A stretch of DNA of 64,000 nt from Allomyces macrogynus ATCC 38327 (lineage: Eukaryota; Blastocladiomycota; Blastocladiomycetes; Blastocladiales; Blastocladiaceae), in contig GG745328.1 in the NCBI GenBank assembly GCA_000151295.1, forward strand, positions 1,301,585-1,365,584, written 5' to 3'. Below are positions 58,829 through 64,000 of the stretch, piece after piece. The notes beneath the pieces are model-generated. The model was given only the letters and a program-made list of their open reading frames with translations. It made no database searches and was not told the DNA's origin. The position numbers and the translations under genes were made by a program. Position 1 is the stretch's first letter; every line of letters begins with the position of its first letter.

Positions 58829-59457
58829 GGCGGGGCGGCGCACGAGCGTGACGGTGCGAGTGGGCGGCGGCGAGGGCGGCTCCGAGCCAAAGGGGGACGG
58901 CCCGGGCCCAAGGTCGAATGCGTTCGGAATTGCGTTGCGCGGGGGTAGGCGGGGCGGGAGAGCGTCGGCGTCGGGTGCTGGGAGCGCGGTGGCACCGGCA
59001 GTAGAGGGGCGCAGCCGCGGTGGGTCGACGTGGTGCACGAGCGCCAGGATGTCTGCTGCACTTGGACTTGAACTCAATGGCGGCCGGTCTCTGGTGGTCA
59101 GGGACGGGCAGCCGCCTCTCGGCTCGGCGACGTCGATTTGCGCCGCGGGAGCCAAATCGAATGCGGCGAGTCGCGCGCGGACAAGCGCGCGGGTGGCGGG
59201 TCGAGGCGGGCGGGTGCGTTGGTCGCGGCGGCGGTGTCGTGGCGTGTCGTGGCAGCGGACTTGGGCGCGACGAAGACGAACTAGTCTCCGGCGATTTGCT
59301 CCCAAAAGCATCTGCTGCTTCGCTCGCCGCAGCACGTGCTGCTCCGCTTGCGCTCCACCGCGCACTCACCGCAGTCCCTGCCGACCAACAACACGACCAA
59401 CCACCACATCTCGCACGACATCATTCGACCGAAGATCCTAACTTGCACCCATCCACC

Positions 59458-59893
59458 ATGGTGCGCACCGCTCGCAACCCGCCGCACTGCACGTAATGCA
59501 TCAACTGACCGCGATACCCCGCTCCAGGCGACCGCCTTCGTTGCCTCGCTCGGCCTCGCGACCTCGGCCATTGTCGCGCGCGGCGCCTACCGCGCCTACC
59601 AGCACCATGGCCCCGATTTCCTCAAGCACATGAAACAGTACATGGGCCCGCCCAAGACGGGTGTCGCTGGCACGCAGGGCGCCTTCCCGAAGGGCGGATT
59701 CGAGCCCAAAATGTCGCGCCGTGAAGCCGCGTTGATCCTCGGTCTGCGCGAACACAACATTCAAATGTCGAAGCTCAAGGAACACCACCGCCGTATCATG
59801 CTACTCAACCACCCGGATCGCGGCGGGTCGCCCTACGTGGCGTCCAAGGTGAACGAAGCCAAGGACGTGCTCGAGAAATTTGCGCAGCAGTAA
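59458..59893 (+). CDS. PAM18: PAM18/TIM14 mitochondrial import motor J-protein
   Basis: 122 residues. The coding exon 1 is only the ATG (59458-59460). An intron at 59461-59527 (donor gtgcgc, acceptor ctccag) joins it to 59528-59893. The protein has an N-terminal membrane helix (ATAFVASLGLATSAIVARGA), a linker with GGFEPKMSRREAALILG, and a degenerate J-domain with the catalytic HPD in RRIMLLNHPDRGGSPYVASK. The ending is NEAKDVLEKFAQQ. PAM18 sits in the inner mitochondrial membrane and stimulates mtHsp70 during protein import with PAM16. Length and motifs match the family. Without the intron the ATG frame would stop after 12 codons. Confidence 0.92.
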
Positions 59894-60276
59894 GAGCCGT
59901 TGTTGAAAGTGTTGCTCGTTGCTCGGCTCGCACTGTTGCCGCCGTGCCGTCGCGCAAAAGTGCGAGCTCGAGGTTGTTTCAACCGTTCTTTTGTTTTCCG
60001 TTTTCTTGCTTTTCCTGTGCTTCGTTTTCGATTCTGTTCCGTTCCCTTGTTTGGTTATTGCCGTTTCGGACGTGTGTGCGCCTCTCTGCCGTTCCCAACT
60101 CGACCTGTCGCCGTCAAGGTCGAGCCCTCCAAAAATGTACAGATATGTTCAAAGATGATTTTTGGCCATTTTCTCGTCTTGGTGCACGCTCAATTCTCCC
60201 CCTTCTGGGCACCCAGCTCTCCTCACGCGCGCACTACCTTCCCATCCTCTCAATCTCCAATCTCCAATCTCCATAT
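59894..60276. other. Convergent intergenic spacer
   Basis: 383 nt, T-rich and markedly less GC-rich, between PAM18 and the type II membrane protein gene. Presumed 3' UTRs. Confidence 0.5.
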
Positions 60277-61779
60277 CTACACGACAAGCAACTGCCCATC
60301 CAACAAATGCCGCGGCAAATCCACGGCTTTCGGCAACACAATAGCCTCGCACACGGGCACCGTCCTTGGCACCGCCAAGACCCCGTGCGCCGTATACGAT
60401 CCATGTATCCACAGGTACCACCGCGTCCCATGGTGCGTTTGGTTCACGTACGCCGCCCACAGCGGTGCTCCCGTCGTGGCTTCGGGCCGCGTCCGCCCAC
60501 GGACGTGCACGGCCACGTTCCCACCCGACGGGACGTGCAGGATCCGCGACGCCTCGGTCGCATGGTGCAAGTACAATGCGCCCAGGTCGCCGAGGTTCGA
60601 CGGGTGCACGTACGGCGCGTGGTGGCACGGCGTGTTGCGCAGTGGTCGCCGCGCGCGGATGCCGTGTTCCGATGGTGGGGGTGGGGGTGGAGGTTCAGCG
60701 GCCGCGTCCGGGAACACCGGGTCGAGAATCGCGACGGCTTTCGGCACGCGCACGAGCGCAACCGACAATGGCGCGCTTGGGGTCAAATCAATTGCGCCGA
60801 GCCGGTTCGGGTTTTGCGCCGTCAATTGCAGGACCAATTCCATGCCCATGGTCGAATTATCCGATGCTCGTTCGAGCAACGAGACGGCGCGCACGTTTGC
60901 GCGCAGATCCGACACGGTATGCGTCGACGAGTAGACGACAAGAACGGCGAGAATAATCGCCGACGCGAGCGCTGCGAGAAGCAGTGCCAGCGCAAGTAGC
61001 CGGCCGGTGGTCAGCGGGACGGGACGGCCATTGGTCCAGGGGTGCATTGGGTCCATCGGGGATGACGAGGAGGACGAGGACGACGTGAACGGGCTGAACC
61101 GGTCGCCCATGTACGGGTCGAGCGATCCGTACGACCGCGGCGAGGCGGCTGACTTGACGATGTACGCGCGGGGCTCTTTCCCGCGCTTGCGTGACGGAAG
61201 CAGCTGGTCGGTCTCGCGGCTTCGTGAGTTCGCACCGTCGTCGGGACTCGACATGGCATCGGCTCTTTCGGGTGGACTCGACGCGTCGAGCGACGGGGAA
61301 GACGGTTGGGCCATCGAATCGGCGTCTTGCCGTGACCGGTCAAACATGCGCGTGAGAAACGACGTGCGCTCGCCTGAACTTTCAGATGCAGAACCACGAC
61401 CCGGTCTTGTTCGACCCTGTTCATAATGCGCGCGCTCGCGGTCTTGCACGTATCGTGCCGACGACGCTGACGCCGACGATGCCGACGACGGCAAGACGGG
61501 CGGGACCGCCGTCCAAAACACTTGTTGCGGGAGCGCCGACGACGAGTGCGATCGGTGCAGTTCGGACGTGGGTGCGCGTGCAGTCTGGCGGTGCCCCGCG
61601 CGCGACGGGGCTCGCGGTAAAGGCAGCGTCGGCTCGGTCAATTGGGTGGAGAGTGATGCGCCGATGCGCGGGAAGTCTTCGATCCACGGTGCACTCACCC
61701 AGCTCGATAAACGGCTCGACGAGGCCTTGTAGCTCGAGTTTGCGGTGCCGCCGCGGTAGTGGCCTACGATTGAGCACAC
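60277..61779 (-). CDS. Single-pass type II membrane protein with LEA_2-like lumenal domain
   Basis: Single exon, 500 residues from ATG 61779. The first ~255 residues are Ser/Pro/Arg-rich and presumably cytosolic. One strong membrane helix (LLALALLLAALASAIILAVL, ~258-282) follows a basic stretch. The C-terminal part begins VSLLERASDNSTMGMELVLQ and has TAQNPNRLGAIDL, the pattern of LEA_2/TMEM106-like beta-sandwich domains ('NPN' after alternating hydrophobics). The rest (HVPSGGNVAVHVRGRT) is also beta-like. Such proteins occur on vacuolar or plasma membranes with uncertain roles. A TATA-like element (61808-61816) lies close to the chosen ATG, so a later Met may be the true start. Function not known. 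Confidence 0.6.
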   Translation of the reverse strand: MCSIVGHYRGGTANSSYKASSSRLSSWVSAPWIEDFPRIGASLSTQLTEPTLPLPRAPSRAGHRQTARAPTSELHRSHSSSALPQQVFWTAVPPVLPSSASSASASSARYVQDRERAHYEQGRTRPGRGSASESSGERTSFLTRMFDRSRQDADSMAQPSSPSLDASSPPERADAMSSPDDGANSRSRETDQLLPSRKRGKEPRAYIVKSAASPRSYGSLDPYMGDRFSPFTSSSSSSSSPMDPMHPWTNGRPVPLTTGRLLALALLLAALASAIILAVLVVYSSTHTVSDLRANVRAVSLLERASDNSTMGMELVLQLTAQNPNRLGAIDLTPSAPLSVALVRVPKAVAILDPVFPDAAAEPPPPPPPSEHGIRARRPLRNTPCHHAPYVHPSNLGDLGALYLHHATEASRILHVPSGGNVAVHVRGRTRPEATTGAPLWAAYVNQTHHGTRWYLWIHGSYTAHGVLAVPRTVPVCEAIVLPKAVDLPRHLLDGQLLVV

Positions 61780-61835
61780 TGATGAGCTTTATGACGGCCT
61801 CAAAAAAAATATAAAAGGCTCAATAATCCGTACCA

Positions 61836-62447
61836 TCATAAAATGAGCTCTGGCGCGAACTTGATGCCGAGGACCGGTTTGCCGTCGGTTGGCCGAGCGG
61901 AGCGGATGACGCGAACAACGCGCTTGGCGTCAATGGAAGCTGCGAGCCGGGCCGCAACACACGGATGAAGTCAGCGTATGACAGAAGGAAAAATCAAGCG
62001 CGCACTGCCTTTGCCGTTGAAAAAAATCGTACAATAGGCTGGCCATCAAAAGCACCAGAGGCAGGAAGAGGTGTCGACGGCCGCGATGGCCGACTTGTTG
62101 GCGCTGGCATGGTCAAAGAGAGAGCATGACCGGCCGTCTGCGCGTTAGAGGAAGCAGAAGGAGCCGGAACCGGCGTGGATATTCGACGGGTAGGTTCCAT
62201 TTGCGCTTGGAAAACTCGGATCAAGTACTTGGCCGATGCACAAAGGTCGGGTCGGCGTGCAGACGAGCAGGTCTGCAATTCATTCAGCTGTGGGTTGTCG
62301 CGCCAGCAAGGCGAGTGCGTGCAGTCGGGCTAGCGTCGCCCCAAGTAGGGCGGCGTCGGCGTCGTGGATTGAGAGGAAGGAGTCAGGGACATTTAAATCG
62401 AAGAATGGGTTGAGAGAAGCTGAGCTGTCGACAAGCGAACACGCCAT
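61836..62447 (-). other. Possible small unassigned gene
   Basis: Several coherent coding-like pieces lie on the minus strand but cannot be joined. From ATG 62447: MACSLVDSSASLNPFFDLN then DADAALLGATLARLHALALL, which ends in a stop near 62280. Next, LNELQTCSSARRPDLCASAK and KYLIRVFQAQMEPTR lie in another frame. A last piece after an acceptor (ctcgcag, ~61940) reads SIDAKRVVRVIRSARPTDGK and GIKFAPELIL and ends at TGA 61838-61836. I do not recognise a family. The composition suggests a real small protein. Confidence 0.3.
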
Positions 62448-62704
62448 CACGACAAAAGCAAAACGGGAGAAAGAACGGTGCGCAAAAGGTCCACGTGTCC
62501 GCGAAGCACCGAAGCGTCGCATGTCTATGACAAAGAAGCTGAAACGGCCTGGACACTGCCTGTGCACCCGATCCTTTTGCTCGCCATCTTCCACACCGCT
62601 CCGTCAGGCTGGCCGTTCCCTGGCCGATTTGACCAGCAACCCGTGCAGCATCCGACAGCGCGGCTCTTCTCCACCTCACGCGACAGCATCAGCACCCCGT
62701 CACG
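62448..62704. other. Promoter region of the Nudix gene
   Basis: 257 nt upstream of the Nudix start. No motif recognised. Confidence 0.4.
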
Positions 62705-63951
62705 ATGCCCCAAGGCCACCACGAACCCGGCAACGGCACTGCCACCATGACCGACGCGCCGACCGGCTTCAAGTACCGTCTCGTCGACTTGATCCGGCAA
62801 TGCAACAACGTCCCCGCGTCGATCTCGTCGTGGATCGCCGAAAAGAACGCTGCGATTCTGGCCGCAGCTGTGCCAGGCACCAACCCGCCCATGTTTGCGT
62901 TCTGGCAAATTGACGGTGTGCGCATCGGCCTGCTGACGCCGAATGTCGCCGCGCTCGTTGCCGAGGAGCGTAACTACTTTGATCACCCGAAACCGGACGT
63001 GTTTGAGCTGCGCGTCCCAGAAAATGCCGAGGACGTGGTCGCGGCACGGTCGGCGTGGATTGCGGAAATGGTTGCGCGGTGGCGCGCAGAGGACCGGTTC
63101 CCGGCACTGCACGGCTGGAGGAACGAGCTGTATTCTGTGTACGGCAAGGACGGGACCGTTGCACTGGCGGTCGAGCGTGCCGCGTCGGGGTTGCTTGGTC
63201 TCCGGACGTGCGTGTGATAGTTTTGGATACGGCCGTGTACGTTTTCTGGTCACTGACGCTGGACTAATCGCAACAGATACGGGTGTCACTTGACGGGCTA
63301 CACGCTGCCCAAGGGCGCGTCGCACCCGCACAAGGACCTCAAGTTGTGGATCGCGCGGCGGTCGCTGACCAAGCCCACGTTCCCGGGCCTGCTCGACAAT
63401 ATGGCTGCCGGCGGATTGACGCACGGCCAGAACCCGGTCGAGTGCATTGTGCGCGAGTGCGAGGAGGAGGCGTCGATCCCGATTGAAATTGCGCAGGCGC
63501 GCGTGGTCCCCGCGGGCCTCGTCTCGTACTGCATGCGGCAAGACCATTTGCTGTCGCTTGGCGGGTGCATTGGTGCTGAGACCCAATTTGTCTTTGACTT
63601 GCTGCTCGACGAAGACTTTGTGCCAGCCATCAATGATGGTGAGGTGCACGGGTTCACGCTCATGCGTGTCGACGAGGTGGTGGCCGCGATGCGCCGCGGC
63701 GAGTTCAAGCCAAATTGCGCTGTTGGTGCGTTGTGTTGCTCGAGGTTGGAGTTGCCTGATCCTGATACTAACGATGCTGTTGGTACCTTCACTCTGCAGT
63801 CACGATCGACTTTCTCGTGCGCCACGGGTACATCACGCCCGACACAGAGCCGGACTACGTCGAGATCGTGCACGGCTCGCACCGGCCGCTCGAGTGGGAG
63901 TTTCCGGGGCCCAGCTCATATGCACACACGCTCTCCAAGGGATCGCAGTGA
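62705..63951 (+). CDS. Nudix hydrolase with DUF4743 N-terminal domain
   Basis: Three exons, 62705-63207, 63277-63725 and 63800-63951, give 367 residues. An alternative start at 62747 has better context (ccaccATGacc). The N-terminal DUF4743-like half has FKYRLVDLIRQCNNVP and FWQIDGVRIGLLTP. The Nudix core then follows: YGCHLTGYTLPKG, LKLWIARRSLTKPTFPGLLD, and a Nudix box GGLTHGQNPVECIVRECEEE (Gly...Glu...REcEEE). The C-terminus has ITPDTEPDYVEIVHGS. This is the YJR142W / plant NUDX20-24 group. Fungal relatives hydrolyse oxidised thiamine diphosphate analogues, so a thiamine-damage sanitation role is plausible but inferred. Both introns use donor gtgcgt. Confidence 0.87.
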
Positions 63952-64000
63952 CCGACGACGATACCAAACTCTTCCAGAATACATTCCAGATTGACTTCTA

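Noticed and set aside
61806..61820. Plus-strand TATAAAAGG as a promoter for a plus-strand gene
   Set aside because: No plus-strand coding region follows until 62705. Too far to assign with any confidence.

Overview
This 64 kb window is nuclear DNA from a GC-rich, intron-dense eukaryote with a fungal gene set. The fungal markers are YPK1/Gad8, STE11, CMK-type CaM kinase, REI1, RPC25 and DLT1-like genes. Two genes suggest a flagellated (zoosporic) fungus: a small homologue of the ciliary protein PIERCE1/2 near the left end, and a cyclic-nucleotide-gated channel-like protein. Blastocladiomycota (relatives of Allomyces, Blastocladiella or Catenaria) is my best inference. No marker rRNA is present to prove it. 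No tRNA, rRNA, CRISPR array, transposon or viral element was recognised.

Layout, left to right. 0.9-1.4 kb (+): PIERCE-like protein. 1.7-3.8 kb (-): YPK/Gad8-type AGC kinase. 4.4-5.8 kb (+): tyrosine phosphatase. 6.2-9.5 kb (+): STE11-type MAPKKK. 9.8-10.9 kb (+): proteasome beta-7. 11.3-13.9 kb (+): CDC27/APC3. 14.0-15.7 kb (-): ARMT1/DUF89 phosphatase. 16.3-21.8 kb (+): CNG/HCN-like channel with a very long disordered N-terminus. 22.6-23.4 kb (+): p24 cargo receptor. 23.8-24.7 kb (-): universal stress protein. 25.8-27.5 kb (+): CaM kinase. 27.8-28.8 kb (-): DLT1-like membrane protein. 29.7-34.4 kb (+): DNA topoisomerase II. 34.8-36.9 kb (-): GATA-like zinc-finger factor. 37.9-39.2 kb (+): REI1. 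39.5-42.5 kb (+): Sel1-repeat protein, interrupted by a 100-N gap.

43.0-44.2 kb (+): unresolved locus. 44.8-45.5 kb (-): PRKRIP1 spliceosomal protein. 46.3-48.5 kb (-): REC8-like kleisin with broken frames. 49.1-50.9 kb (-): DUF1295 membrane protein. 51.7-52.3 kb (-): SmD3. 52.8-53.7 kb (+): RNA polymerase III subunit RPC25. 54.2-58.8 kb (-): large MUN/Ync13-like protein. 59.5-59.9 kb (+): PAM18. 60.3-61.8 kb (-): type II membrane protein. 62.7-64.0 kb (+): Nudix/DUF4743 hydrolase.

The genes are ordinary single-copy housekeeping and signalling loci with no operon logic. Several are divergent pairs sharing one upstream region: YPK/PTP, ARMT1/channel, GATA factor/REI1, SmD3/RPC25. Introns are short (mostly 50-150 nt). 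About 46 of the 64 introns I could resolve begin GT[A/G]CG and none begins GTAAGT. That unusual 5' splice-site rule is one of the main observations here. The others are a channel whose selectivity-filter glycines appear replaced, a kinase with a substituted APE motif, and a TOP2 intron whose proximal acceptor would truncate the acidic tail. Exon coordinates were deduced by hand from frame continuity and family motifs. Where frames could not be joined, the entry says so.
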